From NCBI RefSeq assembly GCF_001625325.1, contig NZ_JRQQ01000016.1, forward strand, positions 10,001 to 48,000: a DNA stretch of 38,000 nt, in the 5' to 3' direction. Position 1 is the first letter of the stretch, and each line of letters starts with the position of its first letter. Positions 9,776-17,753 of the stretch are shown here, piece after piece. The notes under the pieces were generated by a model. It had not been told where the DNA came from. It searched no databases and was given only the letters and a program-made list of their open reading frames with translations. Source of the DNA: Croceicoccus estronivorus (GTDB taxonomy: Bacteria > Pseudomonadota > Alphaproteobacteria > Sphingomonadales > Sphingomonadaceae). The translations under genes were made by a program, and so were the position numbers.

Positions 9776-10308
9776 CGGACAAGGCATCCCTGCCGAACAA
9801 TGAATTTTCCCGCATGGTCGAACCCGCCCGGATGGGCGATGGCACGCGGCATCTGGTCGCGGACGAGTCCGAACGCGCCACACTCGCCCGGCGCTTCGCC
9901 CTGGTATCGATCGAACGGCTTGAAGCCGATGTCACGCTACAGGCCGAAGGCGAAGCCGTGACCGTAAGCGGAACCCTGCACGCCGCATATATTCAGAGCT
10001 GCGCCGTGTCGGGAGACGATCTTTCAGTGACTGTGGAAGAACCGGTCATGTTTCGTTTCGTCCCGATGGGGACATATCGCCCCGACGAGGAAGTAGAGTT
10101 GTCGGAAGACGACTGCGACGAGATCGAATACGAAGGCGGCGCGTTCGATCTGGGTGAGGCGATCTCGCAAAGCCTCGCGCTGACGATCGACCCCTATGCA
10201 ACTGGCCCGAATGCGGAACAGACCCGCAAGGAAGCTGGCCTGCTGAATGAAGAACAGACCGGTCCCTTCGCCGCCCTGGCGGCGCTGAAAACTGACAAGA
10301 AGGAATAG
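9772..10308 (+). CDS. DUF177 (YceD-family) protein
   Basis: This 178-residue acidic protein has the DUF177/YceD pattern: ADVTLQAEGEAVTVSGTLHAAYIQSCAVSGDDL, then VMFRFVP and a central acidic loop DDCDEIEYEGG followed by DLGEAISQSLALTIDPY. YceD proteins are often placed next to rpmF and plsX and have been linked to 23S rRNA accumulation; here rpmF and plsX are absent and the gene is instead coupled by an ATGA overlap to the bc1 chaperone gene. The cysteine pattern SCAVSG is kept. The C-terminus (GPFAALAALKTDKKE) is the usual DUF177 ending. Function at reaction level is unknown. Confidence 0.85.
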   Translation: MTDKASLPNNEFSRMVEPARMGDGTRHLVADESERATLARRFALVSIERLEADVTLQAEGEAVTVSGTLHAAYIQSCAVSGDDLSVTVEEPVMFRFVPMGTYRPDEEVELSEDDCDEIEYEGGAFDLGEAISQSLALTIDPYATGPNAEQTRKEAGLLNEEQTGPFAALAALKTDKKE

Positions 10309-10363
10309 CAGCGGGCGCTGCTGGTGAAGCCAGTGCGCTCCGGCTGATTCGGCAACGAGCCCG

Positions 10364-10894
10364 TCAGAACGGAATGTCGTCGTCGAAGTCATCTCCCATG
10401 GGGCTGCCGCCCGAAGACTTGCCGCCCGAGGAAGAACCGCCAAACGCGCCGGTATCTTGCCCCCAACTGCCGCCGGACGAACCGCCGCGATCGTTGTTCC
10501 AGTTTCCACCGCCGCGCTGGCCACCACCGCCACCGCCGCCCTGGGCCCCATCGAGCATGGTCATAACCGCGCCGGGCCCCTGCAGAACGACTTCCGTCGT
10601 ATAGCGATCGGCGCCTGACTGGTCCTGCCATTTGCGCGTGCGAAGCTGGCCTTCGATATAGACCTTGCTCCCCTTGCGCAGGAACCGTTCGGCCACGCCG
10701 ACCAGACCTTCGGAGAAGATCGCGACAGAGTGCCACTCGGTGCGTTCCTGACGCTCCCCGGTGTTGCGGTCCTTCCAGCTTTCCGACGTCGCGATGCGCA
10801 GGTTGCACACGCGCCCGCCATTCTGGAAGCTGCGAACTTCCGGATCAGCGCCCAGATTGCCTACCAGGATGACCTTGTTGACGCTGCCTGCCAT
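10364..10894 (-). CDS. ssb: Single-stranded DNA-binding protein
   Basis: A 176-residue SSB. Residues 1 to about 110 form the OB fold ([21 protein letters not shown], then [10 protein letters not shown] and [13 protein letters not shown]). A glycine- and serine-rich linker of about 55 residues, including a run of glycines, leads to the acidic tip DDDIPF that binds partner proteins in replication and repair. The ATG at 10894 has a GAGGGA site 5 bases upstream. The gene begins only 18 bases after feoB on the same strand, an unusual neighbour; it could be transcribed both with feoAB and from its own promoter. The end faces the convergent DUF177 gene across 55 bases. Confidence 0.97.
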   Translation of the reverse strand: MAGSVNKVILVGNLGADPEVRSFQNGGRVCNLRIATSESWKDRNTGERQERTEWHSVAIFSEGLVGVAERFLRKGSKVYIEGQLRTRKWQDQSGADRYTTEVVLQGPGAVMTMLDGAQGGGGGGGQRGGGNWNNDRGGSSGGSWGQDTGAFGGSSSGGKSSGGSPMGDDFDDDIPF

Positions 10895-10912
10895 CGAATT
10901 CCCTCTCGCGGA

Positions 10913-12763
10913 TTAGAGTCCGAGCGCCACGGCGCTCCAATAAGTGATTCCCGCGAAGACGTAGGCCAACCCGAAGAGGTAGAGCAACATGAAGGTGGGC
11001 CATTTCCACCCGTTTGTTTCACGCCGCGTCACTGCGATGGTCGACAGGCATTGCGGCGCAAAGACGAACCAGGCCAGGAAAGCGAGCGCGGTCGGCAGGC
11101 TCCAGCGGGAAGAAAGCTTGTCCCCAAGCGCCAGCGCGGCTTCGTCTTCGTCATCGGCATCGACCGCATAGGTCGTCGCGAGAGAGGAAACGGCGACCTC
11201 GCGCGCGGCCATGGCGGGAACCAGCGCAAGCGCGATTTCATGATTGAAGCCGATCGGCCGGACCACCACTTCCAGACCATTGGCGATCTTGCCCGCGATC
11301 GACGCATCGACCTGGCTTTCCCCGGGCGCTGCCTTCGGGAAGCTGAGCAACAGCCACAGAATCACCGTCGCCGTAAAAATGATCGTCCCCGCGCGGCGCA
11401 GGAATATCCATGCCCGCTGCCACAATCCGATCAGCAAATCGCTGAGCCGCGGCAACTGGTACTTCGGCAATTCCATGATGAACCCGCTCGCTGCGCCTTT
11501 CGTAACCGAACGCCGCAGCACCAGCGCCACCACCATCGCGCCAATGATACCCACTACGTAAAGCGCGAACAGCACCAGCCCCTGCAGGCCGATGCCCCAG
11601 CCGACAGTGCGATGAGGAATGAAAGCGCCGATAATCACGGTATAGACCGGCAGGCGGGCCGAACAGGTCATCATCGGGGCGACCAGAATGGTGGTCAGTC
11701 GATCTTTGGGATCGGCAATCGAACGAGTCGCCATGATGCCCGGAATCGCGCAGGCGAAGCTCGACAGCAACGGAATGAAGCTCCGGCCCGACAAGCCGAC
11801 GAACGCCATCAGCCGATCCATCAGGAAAGCGGCGCGGGCCATGTAGCCGGTCGCTTCCATCACCAGGATGAAGGCGAACAGGATGACGATCTGCGGCAGG
11901 AAGACGACCACCGAACCGACGCCGGCCAGTACCCCTTCCGTCAACAGGTCGCGCAGGAAGCTGGCCGGCAGAACACTGTTGGCCATTGCGATCAGCGAAC
12001 CGACCGCAGCGTCCAGAGCATCGGCGAACGGCGTCGCCCAGGCAAACACGGCCTGGAAGATGACGAACAGCAGCGCGAACAGAATCGGCGGCCCCAACCA
12101 CGGATGCAGCAACAGCTTGTCCATCCGCGAATGCAGCCGATGCTGCGTCGTTTCGGACAGGATCGCGCCCTGCGCGATGTTGTGTGCCGCAAGGCGCCGT
12201 TCCGGCAAGGTGATATGCGGGCGCGGATGCCCCCCCGGTTCTGCCGCGGCCTTGCTTTCCGCTTTCGCAATCGCTGCGATCAGTTCCGCCAGCCCCTTGC
12301 GCCGCACGGCCACCGTAGGGATGACCGGCACGCCAAGCGCCTGCTCCAATGCCTTGGGATCGAGCACCAGCCCATCCCGCTGGGCGAGATCGACCATGTT
12401 GAGCGCCACGATGACGGGACGCCCGAGTTCTATCACTTCCTGCGCGAAGACGAGATGCTGTTCCAGATTCGACGCATCGAGCACGACGATCAGCACTTCC
12501 GGCTGCGCCTCGCCCGCGAATTCGCCCAGGATGACCTTGCGCGTCACTTCCTCGTCCGGGCTCGTGGCGTCGAGCCCATAACTGCCCGGCAGATCGATCA
12601 GTTCGACCGGCTCGCCTGACGGAAGCACGAGCCGCCCTGCTTTCCGTTCCACTGTAACGCCGGGATAGTTGGCAATCTTCTGCCGCGCGCCGGTCAAAGC
12701 ATTGAACAGCGCGCTTTTGCCGGCATTGGGATTCCCAACCAGAGCTGCTGTACGCATCCGCAT
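10913..12763 (-). CDS. feoB: Ferrous iron transporter FeoB
   Basis: A 616-residue inner-membrane protein with an N-terminal GTPase: G1 GNPNAGKS (10-17), G2 region YPGVTVERK, G3 DLPGSYG (57-63) and G4 NMVD (122-125). About eight membrane helices follow, with the Gate-type segments LPQIVILFAFILVMEATGYMAR and the conserved FACAIPGIMATRSI that carries the metal-site cysteine. FeoB imports Fe(II). It is shorter than E. coli FeoB (773), as is usual in alphaproteobacteria. The ATG at 12763 overlaps the feoA stop as TGATG with GAGG 7 bases upstream; a GTG at 12766 is an alternative. Confidence 0.95.
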   Translation of the reverse strand: MRMRTAALVGNPNAGKSALFNALTGARQKIANYPGVTVERKAGRLVLPSGEPVELIDLPGSYGLDATSPDEEVTRKVILGEFAGEAQPEVLIVVLDASNLEQHLVFAQEVIELGRPVIVALNMVDLAQRDGLVLDPKALEQALGVPVIPTVAVRRKGLAELIAAIAKAESKAAAEPGGHPRPHITLPERRLAAHNIAQGAILSETTQHRLHSRMDKLLLHPWLGPPILFALLFVIFQAVFAWATPFADALDAAVGSLIAMANSVLPASFLRDLLTEGVLAGVGSVVVFLPQIVILFAFILVMEATGYMARAAFLMDRLMAFVGLSGRSFIPLLSSFACAIPGIMATRSIADPKDRLTTILVAPMMTCSARLPVYTVIIGAFIPHRTVGWGIGLQGLVLFALYVVGIIGAMVVALVLRRSVTKGAASGFIMELPKYQLPRLSDLLIGLWQRAWIFLRRAGTIIFTATVILWLLLSFPKAAPGESQVDASIAGKIANGLEVVVRPIGFNHEIALALVPAMAAREVAVSSLATTYAVDADDEDEAALALGDKLSSRWSLPTALAFLAWFVFAPQCLSTIAVTRRETNGWKWPTFMLLYLFGLAYVFAGITYWSAVALGL

Positions 12764-13002
12764 CACAGCGCCTCGACCTGCATGGCCTGGGCATGGCTGC
12801 GGCGAATCGCCACACTCATACGCCCCACCATGATCGAGAGAGGATCACGCCCGGCAAAGACCCCGCGATGCGCCACGGCAACGCGCGCACCCTCGTCCAG
12901 CCCCATGGCCCGCAGCCGCTGCCCTTCCTCGGGTGCCAGCAATGACCAGTCCACCGCAGTGATCCGGGCTCGCTTGCCGGTCGGGAGCTCTTCCAATGTC
13001 AT
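12763..13002 (-). CDS. feoA: Ferrous iron transport protein FeoA
   Basis: A 79-residue SH3-like protein: MTLEELPTGKRARITAVDW, then LRAMGLDEGARVAVAHRGVFAGRDPLSIMVG and IAIRRSHA-type ending. FeoA is a small cytoplasmic partner of FeoB needed for Fe(II) uptake. The stop overlaps the first base of the feoB start, so the pair is translationally coupled. The 95-base region between feoA and the upstream COQ9 gene holds a candidate iron-responsive dyad at 13061-13079. Confidence 0.93.
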   Translation of the reverse strand: MTLEELPTGKRARITAVDWSLLAPEEGQRLRAMGLDEGARVAVAHRGVFAGRDPLSIMVGRMSVAIRRSHAQAMQVEAL

Positions 13003-13060
13003 GCCGGGGCCTGCATCCTATGCTTTGCTATGCCCGCCCCGCTGCCAGATTAGCGGACAT

Positions 13061-13079
13061 ATTGCAACTGGTTCGCATT
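13061..13079 (-). promoter_or_regulatory. Candidate iron-responsive operator upstream of feoAB
   Basis: The 19-mer ATTGCAACTGGTTCGCATT has interrupted dyad symmetry (A-TGC-A against T-GCA-T) and lies 59 bases before the feoA start, where a Fur-family site would be expected. The match to a known alphaproteobacterial Fur box is only partial, so this is a tentative call from position and symmetry. Confidence 0.3.
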
Positions 13080-13097
13080 AAATGCAGTCGAATGTCT

Positions 13098-13760
13098 TCA
13101 CCGGGCCGGATAACGCAGGCGGCCAAGAAAGCGGGCCATGCTGAAATGGCGGTCGGCCGGGGGAACCAAGCGCATCTTGGCCTTTTCGAAGCGAATGATG
13201 CCAGCGATCCTGCGGTCGAGGAACGCCTTGGTTTCCGCCTTTCCCTCGCTTTCGTCATCAACGAACACTGCGAGAGTCGCGGCATAGATCCCGCCTAGGA
13301 TCGTGCGTTTGGTATAGTGATTGAAATCGCTCGCCGTATCGTTGGCGAGCCGCCACATCAGGTCGGCGCTGTGCCACCCCCGCTTGAGGGACGTCGTCGC
13401 ATTCTGCGGCATTGCGAAGATCGCCAGCGCCCGGCGGACAGCCTCTTCGCGGCCCGCGACGGCATCCAGCCGGAACTGCACCAGCCGCCGGATCCGTTCC
13501 CGCACCGGCAAGGTCGCGAGTTGGTCCGCCGGCAAGGCAGCCGCCATGGCCGTGTCGATTCCGTCAATCCATGCACCGATCATATCCGCCGGGCCGCCGG
13601 GAAAGGCGAACCGCGCCGCTGCCGGATCGACACCGGCAGCCACGGCCGCCGCATCGAGTGCGGTCTCGCTCCACCCGTCGAATGCAGCATTCGCGGCAAT
13701 TCCCGGCGCGAGCAAAGCGCGAATTTCGTCAAGCGTGAGATCGGCGGCGGACTGGCCCAT
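13098..13760 (-). CDS. COQ9 family protein (ubiquinone biosynthesis accessory)
   Basis: A 220-residue helical protein of the COQ9 family, a TetR-like fold that binds lipids and presents ubiquinone intermediates to the COQ7 hydroxylase in eukaryotes. Recognisable segments are FPGGPADMIGAWIDGID, RERIRRLVQFRLDA, and the family-typical HSADLMWRLANDTASDFNHYTKRTILGGIYAATLAVFVDD. Alphaproteobacterial COQ9 proteins are assumed to act in ubiquinone synthesis. The ATG at 13760 follows the ankyrin gene stop by two bases, so the two genes form a transcription unit reading leftward. No Shine-Dalgarno site is obvious, which fits translational coupling. Confidence 0.9.
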   Translation of the reverse strand: MGQSAADLTLDEIRALLAPGIAANAAFDGWSETALDAAAVAAGVDPAAARFAFPGGPADMIGAWIDGIDTAMAAALPADQLATLPVRERIRRLVQFRLDAVAGREEAVRRALAIFAMPQNATTSLKRGWHSADLMWRLANDTASDFNHYTKRTILGGIYAATLAVFVDDESEGKAETKAFLDRRIAGIIRFEKAKMRLVPPADRHFSMARFLGRLRYPAR

Positions 13761-13762
13761 CG

Positions 13763-14386
13763 TCAGAAGCTCGGTCCGTAGACCTGGCCTTCATCCCGGC
13801 TTTCCTGCTGCGACTTGGCGCGGGCCTGAATCTCCGCGAGAGTCGAACTGCCTGCCCCTTGCAGCGCCGCGTAATCGCGCGCCGAGCGGCCGGAATTATC
13901 CGGGCGATCCGCATCCGCTCCAGCCTTGAGCAAAGCGCGCATGACCGGAATATCCTTGCGGTGAACTGCCGAGATCAGGGGTGTTTCCCCCGTGTCGTTG
14001 GCATCGTTGACGCGCGCGCCATTGGCGATCAGTTCATCCACCCCTTCCACGAAACCCAGCCGGGCCGCCAGCACCAGCGGCGTCACGCCGTGTTTGTCGC
14101 CGATGTTGGGATTAGCCCCATGCTGGAGCAGGAACCGTGTCCATGTCAGATCGCGGCGGGCGACGGTGAGATGCAGGCCGGTTTCACCGGATGTCACATC
14201 GCGGGTATTGACGATCGTGGTGCCCGGTTCATTGAGATATTTGGTCGCGGTATCGCCATCGGCTTTCTTGACCGCTTCGAGAAATTTGTAGCTGTCGGAA
14301 AATTGCGCATGAGCCACCGACGGCACGGTCAGCACACCCGCGCACAGCGCCAGCCACAGCTTCATCCATGCCTTTCGCATCGCCAC
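13763..14386 (-). CDS. Secreted ankyrin-repeat protein
   Basis: A 207-residue protein with a signal peptide (basic MAMRKAWMKLW, then a hydrophobic LALCAGVL, cleavage near AHA-Q) and about four ankyrin repeats between residues 65 and 170, including GETGLHLTVARRDLTWTRFLLQHGANPN, HGVTPLVLAARLG, GETPLISAVHRKD and NSGRSARDYAALQGA. It should be a periplasmic protein-protein interaction module; the partner is unknown. The start is taken as the GTG at 14386, with GGAGAG about 6 bases upstream; an ATG at 14380 is an alternative. COQ9 starts two bases after its stop. Small secreted ankyrin proteins next to COQ9 recur in sphingomonads as far as I recall. Confidence 0.85.
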   Translation of the reverse strand: MAMRKAWMKLWLALCAGVLTVPSVAHAQFSDSYKFLEAVKKADGDTATKYLNEPGTTIVNTRDVTSGETGLHLTVARRDLTWTRFLLQHGANPNIGDKHGVTPLVLAARLGFVEGVDELIANGARVNDANDTGETPLISAVHRKDIPVMRALLKAGADADRPDNSGRSARDYAALQGAGSSTLAEIQARAKSQQESRDEGQVYGPSF

Positions 14387-14457
14387 TGCAATCTCTCCTT
14401 CATCTCCAAGCGATATAATAAGGGACTCAGCCCTTGCCGTCGTGGGGTTAGCAGAGC

Positions 14458-15072
14458 ATGAACCGACGCGCTATGATGAAGCAACTGTTCCTGCCCCTCG
14501 CTGCGGCCCTGGCACTTGCCGGCTGCGACGCTTCCACCACTGCCGACAACAGCACCGCACAGGCCCCGCTGGCCGATGCGCGCATCGGCGGGCCGTTCAC
14601 TCTGATCGACAAGGACGGGAAAACCGTGCGCTGGTCCGATTTCGACGGGCGTTATCGCATCGTCTATTTCGGTTACACATACTGCCCTGACGTCTGCCCG
14701 TTCGACATGCAGAAGCTGATGCAGGGTTTCGCCCTGTTCGCCAAGCAGCATCCCGACCTGGCGGATCAGGTCCAGCCGATGTTCATCTCGATCGACCCCG
14801 AACGCGATACTCCTGAAGTGGTCGGGGAATTTACCGGCGCGTTTTCCGACCGCCTGCTGGGCCTCACCGGCACGCCCGAACAGGTCGATGCGGCGGCCAA
14901 GGCGTTCAGCGTCTATTACGCCAAAGGCGACGTATCTCCGGGCGGCGGCTATCTGATGGACCATAGCCGGGGCACTTACCTGATGGGCCGCAAGGGCGAA
15001 CCGATTGCGCTGGTGCCGGTCGATGCCGGCCCTGAAGCGGTCGCGGCGGAACTGGCCCGATGGATACATTGA
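14458..15072 (+). CDS. SCO1/SenC-family copper protein (lipoprotein)
   Basis: A 204-residue thioredoxin-fold protein. The N-terminus is a lipoprotein signal with LALAGC. The copper-binding CPDVC motif holds Cys76 and Cys80, and the third ligand is His169 in [28 protein letters not shown] and [14 protein letters not shown] are standard Sco segments. Sco proteins deliver copper to the CuA site of cytochrome c oxidase or act as thiol-disulfide reductants at the periplasmic face. The gene is divergent from the ankyrin-COQ9 pair, and its 3' end overlaps the YcgN-like gene by 13 bases, so a Sco-YcgN-YgjP operon is likely. Confidence 0.93.
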   Translation: MNRRAMMKQLFLPLAAALALAGCDASTTADNSTAQAPLADARIGGPFTLIDKDGKTVRWSDFDGRYRIVYFGYTYCPDVCPFDMQKLMQGFALFAKQHPDLADQVQPMFISIDPERDTPEVVGEFTGAFSDRLLGLTGTPEQVDAAAKAFSVYYAKGDVSPGGGYLMDHSRGTYLMGRKGEPIALVPVDAGPEAVAAELARWIH

Positions 15073-15512
15073 GACCCCGCTTCTGGACCCTGCCGCTGGC
15101 AGAACTGAGCCGCAGCGAATGGGAAGCCTTGTGCGACGGGTGCGGCCAGTGCTGCCTGCACAAGCTGGAGGATGCCGACACGGGCGAAATCCTGCACACC
15201 AATGTCGCCTGCAAGCTGCTCGATACTGCAACCGCGCAGTGCAAGGATTACCGCCACCGCAAGACATACGTGCCCGACTGCCTGCGGCTGACCGCGCGCA
15301 ATGTCGGCCAGCAGCATTGGCTGCCCAAGACCTGTGCCTATCGCCTGCGGGCGGAAGGCAGGCCCCTGCCCGACTGGCATTACCTTGTTTCGGGTAGCCG
15401 CGAGACAGTGCATGAAGCCGGCGTTTCGGTGGTGGGCCGGGTGATTAGCGAAACCGAGGCCGGGCCGCTGGAACACCACATGGTCGACTGGCCCGACGTC
15501 GCCAGCGGGTAG
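15060..15512 (+). CDS. YcgN family cysteine cluster protein
   Basis: A 150-residue protein of the YcgN/UPF0260 family. It carries the cysteine cluster CDGCGQCC (Cys25, 28, 31, 32) followed by Cys51, Cys61, Cys74 and Cys92, a layout suggesting a metal or Fe-S site. The segments [30 protein letters not shown] and LPKTCAYRL are diagnostic. The reaction is unknown. The 13-base overlap with the Sco gene implies coupled translation, and placement beside a copper chaperone hints at metal handling, but that is only context. Confidence 0.9.
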   Translation: MDTLRPRFWTLPLAELSRSEWEALCDGCGQCCLHKLEDADTGEILHTNVACKLLDTATAQCKDYRHRKTYVPDCLRLTARNVGQQHWLPKTCAYRLRAEGRPLPDWHYLVSGSRETVHEAGVSVVGRVISETEAGPLEHHMVDWPDVASG

Positions 15513-15517
15513 AACGC

Positions 15518-16240
15518 ATGATCGACTGGCTGCGCAGGTCCAGTGAACCGCCAGCGCTCGATCTCGCCGGGCGCACAGTGCCCATCGTCTTGCGCCGCCA
15601 TGCCCGCGCCACCCGCATGACCTTGCGCCTCGCCCCCGATGGCAGCGAAATACGCGTAACCTTGCCGCGATGGGGCCGCACAGCCGACGCGGTCGACTTC
15701 GCCCGTTCGCGCAGCGACTGGCTGGAAAACCAGATGGCCCGCGTTCCGGACGCCATCCCGCCCGTGCCCGGCGGCACCCTGCACCATTGCGGCCACGCCT
15801 TGCGCATCGTCTGGTCACCCGGCCTGCCGCGCAAACCCCGGATAGAGGACGGGCGCATTCTGGCGGGCGGCCCGGAAGCGGGCCTTGCCGCACGCCTGCG
15901 CCGCTGGCTGGAAGCCGAAGCGCTGACCCTGATGGGCAGCGACTTGTCCCATTATTGCTCCCGCGCGCAAGTGGCCACGCCCGTCCTGCGCCTGTCACGC
16001 GCCCAGCGGCGGTGGGGCAGTTGCGCGGGCGACGGCACCATCCGCCTGAACTGGCGGCTTGTCCAGGCACCGGAAGCCGTGCGCCGATCCGTCGTCGCGC
16101 ATGAAGTAGCCCACCTCGTCCATTTCGATCATTCGCCTGCGTTCCATGCTCTGCTGAATGACCTGTTCGATGGCGATCTGGCTGCTGCAAACGGCTGGCT
16201 CAAACGCGAAGGGCGCAGTCTCTACACCGCTTTCGGCTGA
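15518..16240 (+). CDS. YgjP/M48-like metallopeptidase (DUF45)
   Basis: A 240-residue protein of the YgjP-like (DUF45) metallopeptidase family. The zinc site is HEVAH (195-199) with a third ligand at His205 in HFDHSPAF, and the preceding RRWGSC (165-170) is the family hallmark. No signal peptide is present, so it should act in the cytoplasm. It starts five bases after the YcgN-like stop. The physiological substrate is not known for this family. Confidence 0.88.
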   Translation: MIDWLRRSSEPPALDLAGRTVPIVLRRHARATRMTLRLAPDGSEIRVTLPRWGRTADAVDFARSRSDWLENQMARVPDAIPPVPGGTLHHCGHALRIVWSPGLPRKPRIEDGRILAGGPEAGLAARLRRWLEAEALTLMGSDLSHYCSRAQVATPVLRLSRAQRRWGSCAGDGTIRLNWRLVQAPEAVRRSVVAHEVAHLVHFDHSPAFHALLNDLFDGDLAAANGWLKREGRSLYTAFG

Positions 16241-16326
16241 TCCACGGCCTCGCCGCCGACCGCAACCGACCCTCCATGGCAACGAAACACTGGCTATGCC
16301 GGGTGCACGCCCCTATCTAGGCGCGC

Positions 16327-16770
16327 ATGAGCTTCTGGCGGAAAATCTCCCCTTCCCGCGCCGTCCGCGATTTCGCGCACGAATTCATGCGCCCCACGCC
16401 CTATCGCTGGCCGATCATCGGGGCGTCCGCGCTTGCCACCTTCACTATCTTCTCGGTCATGTGGCAGGAAGAGGCAGTCGGCCCGCCCCCACGCCCCGAA
16501 ATCACTTACATCACGACCTTCGCCCCCGGACGAAGCGACAAGGAAATTGCCGCGTCCAATCTGGCCAATCAGAAAGTTCAGGACAAGCTGGCCGCCGAAC
16601 AGGCAGAACGCGACGAAAGGGTCAAGGGCATCTATCGCACGCTCGGCCGCATATCGGGCATGGATGTCGACAAGATAGAGCGCGATGCGGAAGCCGAACG
16701 CGCGGCGGAAGCACGCGCCGAAGCACAGCAGCAGGCGGAGTTGCGGGGCCGAAGCGTTGCGACCGAATAG
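16327..16770 (+). CDS. Single-pass membrane protein, conserved hypothetical
   Basis: A 147-residue protein that I do not recognise as a named family. After a basic N-terminus there is one hydrophobic helix (WPIIGASALATFTIFSVMW, about residues 28-46), then a proline-rich linker (VGPPPRPEITYITTF) and a long charged region rich in Ala, Glu and Arg (about 70-147) that should form a coiled coil. The orientation is likely a short cytoplasmic tail with the coiled coil in the periplasm. Its 3' end overlaps the proposed start of ribD by 14 bases, so it is likely cotranscribed with the riboflavin genes, though nothing in it points to riboflavin chemistry. Confidence 0.75.
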   Translation: MSFWRKISPSRAVRDFAHEFMRPTPYRWPIIGASALATFTIFSVMWQEEAVGPPPRPEITYITTFAPGRSDKEIAASNLANQKVQDKLAAEQAERDERVKGIYRTLGRISGMDVDKIERDAEAERAAEARAEAQQQAELRGRSVATE

Positions 16771-17734
16771 GCCGGACGAATACTGGCTGGCCTCCGCCGC
16801 CAGACTGGCGGCACGCGGCCGCCCCGTCAGCCGCCCCAATCCTGCAGTGGGTGCGGTGATCATTCGCGACGGCGTGGTGGTCGGACGCGGCTGGACCCGT
16901 CCCGGCGGGCGTCCCCATGCCGAAGCAGAAGCACTGGCCATGGCAGGTGAGGCGGCACGCGGAGCAACACTCTATGTCACGCTGGAGCCCTGCGCCCACC
17001 AGAGCGCACGCGGCCCATCCTGCACATCGCTGATCTGCGAATCGGGAATCGCCACGGTGATTGCCGGGGTGGAAGACCCCGATCCGCGTACCGCAGGCGA
17101 CGGCTTTGCCCGGTTGCGCGCCGCCGGGATCACTGTACGGCTGCTGCCGATTCCGGCCGCCAGGATCAGTCTGGAAGGCTATCTCATGCAGCGCCGCCAC
17201 GGACGGCCGCATGTCACGCTCAAGCTTGCGACTTCGCTCGACGGCTGCATTGCCCTGGCCGACGGCACCAGCCAATGGATCACGGGCGAGGCAGCACGCG
17301 CCCATGTCCATTCCATGCGTGCCAAGGCAGACGCAATCCTTGTCGGCGGCGGCACGCTGCGGGCCGATTCGCCCCGGCTAGACGTCAGGCTCTCGGGGCT
17401 CGAAGCCCGCAGTCCGGAACGCTGGGTCCTGACGCGCGGCGCTGCGCCAGCCGGATGGCAGGCGATTGCCTCGCCCGAAGCGATCGCGGATATGGACGGC
17501 GTGCAATATCTCTTCGTCGAAGGCGGGGCCGCCTGTGCCGCAGCCTTTCTCAAGGCCGATCTGGTCGACCGCCTGCTACTTTACCGTGCGCCGGTCGTGA
17601 TCGGTGCAGGCCGCCATGCGATTGGCGATATCGGGATCGCCGACCTAGCCTCTGCGCATGGCCGATGGCAGTCCGGTGATCGGCTTACGCTTGGCAGCGA
17701 CACTTTGGAAACCTATGAGCGCAAACGGTCCTGA
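16757..17734 (+). CDS. ribD: Bifunctional riboflavin deaminase/reductase RibD
   Basis: This protein makes riboflavin precursors: an N-terminal zinc deaminase acts on the pyrimidine intermediate and a C-terminal reductase reduces the ribosyl side chain with NADPH. Deaminase signatures are SRPNPAVGAVI, HAEAEAL and PCAHQSARGPSC; the reductase begins at RPHVTLKLATSLDGCIA and includes ILVGGGTLRADSP and FVEGGAACAAAFL. The start is uncertain. The TTG at 16757 gives 325 residues that begin just before the conserved EYWLASAARLAARG, overlapping the upstream gene by 14 bases; an ATG at 16685 adds 24 low-complexity basic residues and looks wrong. Riboflavin synthase follows after 19 bases. No FMN riboswitch was seen. 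Confidence 0.9.
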   Translation: MRPNRPDEYWLASAARLAARGRPVSRPNPAVGAVIIRDGVVVGRGWTRPGGRPHAEAEALAMAGEAARGATLYVTLEPCAHQSARGPSCTSLICESGIATVIAGVEDPDPRTAGDGFARLRAAGITVRLLPIPAARISLEGYLMQRRHGRPHVTLKLATSLDGCIALADGTSQWITGEAARAHVHSMRAKADAILVGGGTLRADSPRLDVRLSGLEARSPERWVLTRGAAPAGWQAIASPEAIADMDGVQYLFVEGGAACAAAFLKADLVDRLLLYRAPVVIGAGRHAIGDIGIADLASAHGRWQSGDRLTLGSDTLETYERKRS

Positions 17735-17753
17735 GACCGTCGAAAGGGATACG

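Noticed and set aside
10730-12619. Long plus-strand open frame opposite feoB
   Set aside because: Its translation is rich in Arg, His and Gln, with no family pattern; feoB on the other strand is unmistakable. It is a GC-rich shadow frame.
16241-16326. Possible FMN riboswitch before the riboflavin genes
   Set aside because: The gap is too short and lacks the conserved RFN-element segments.
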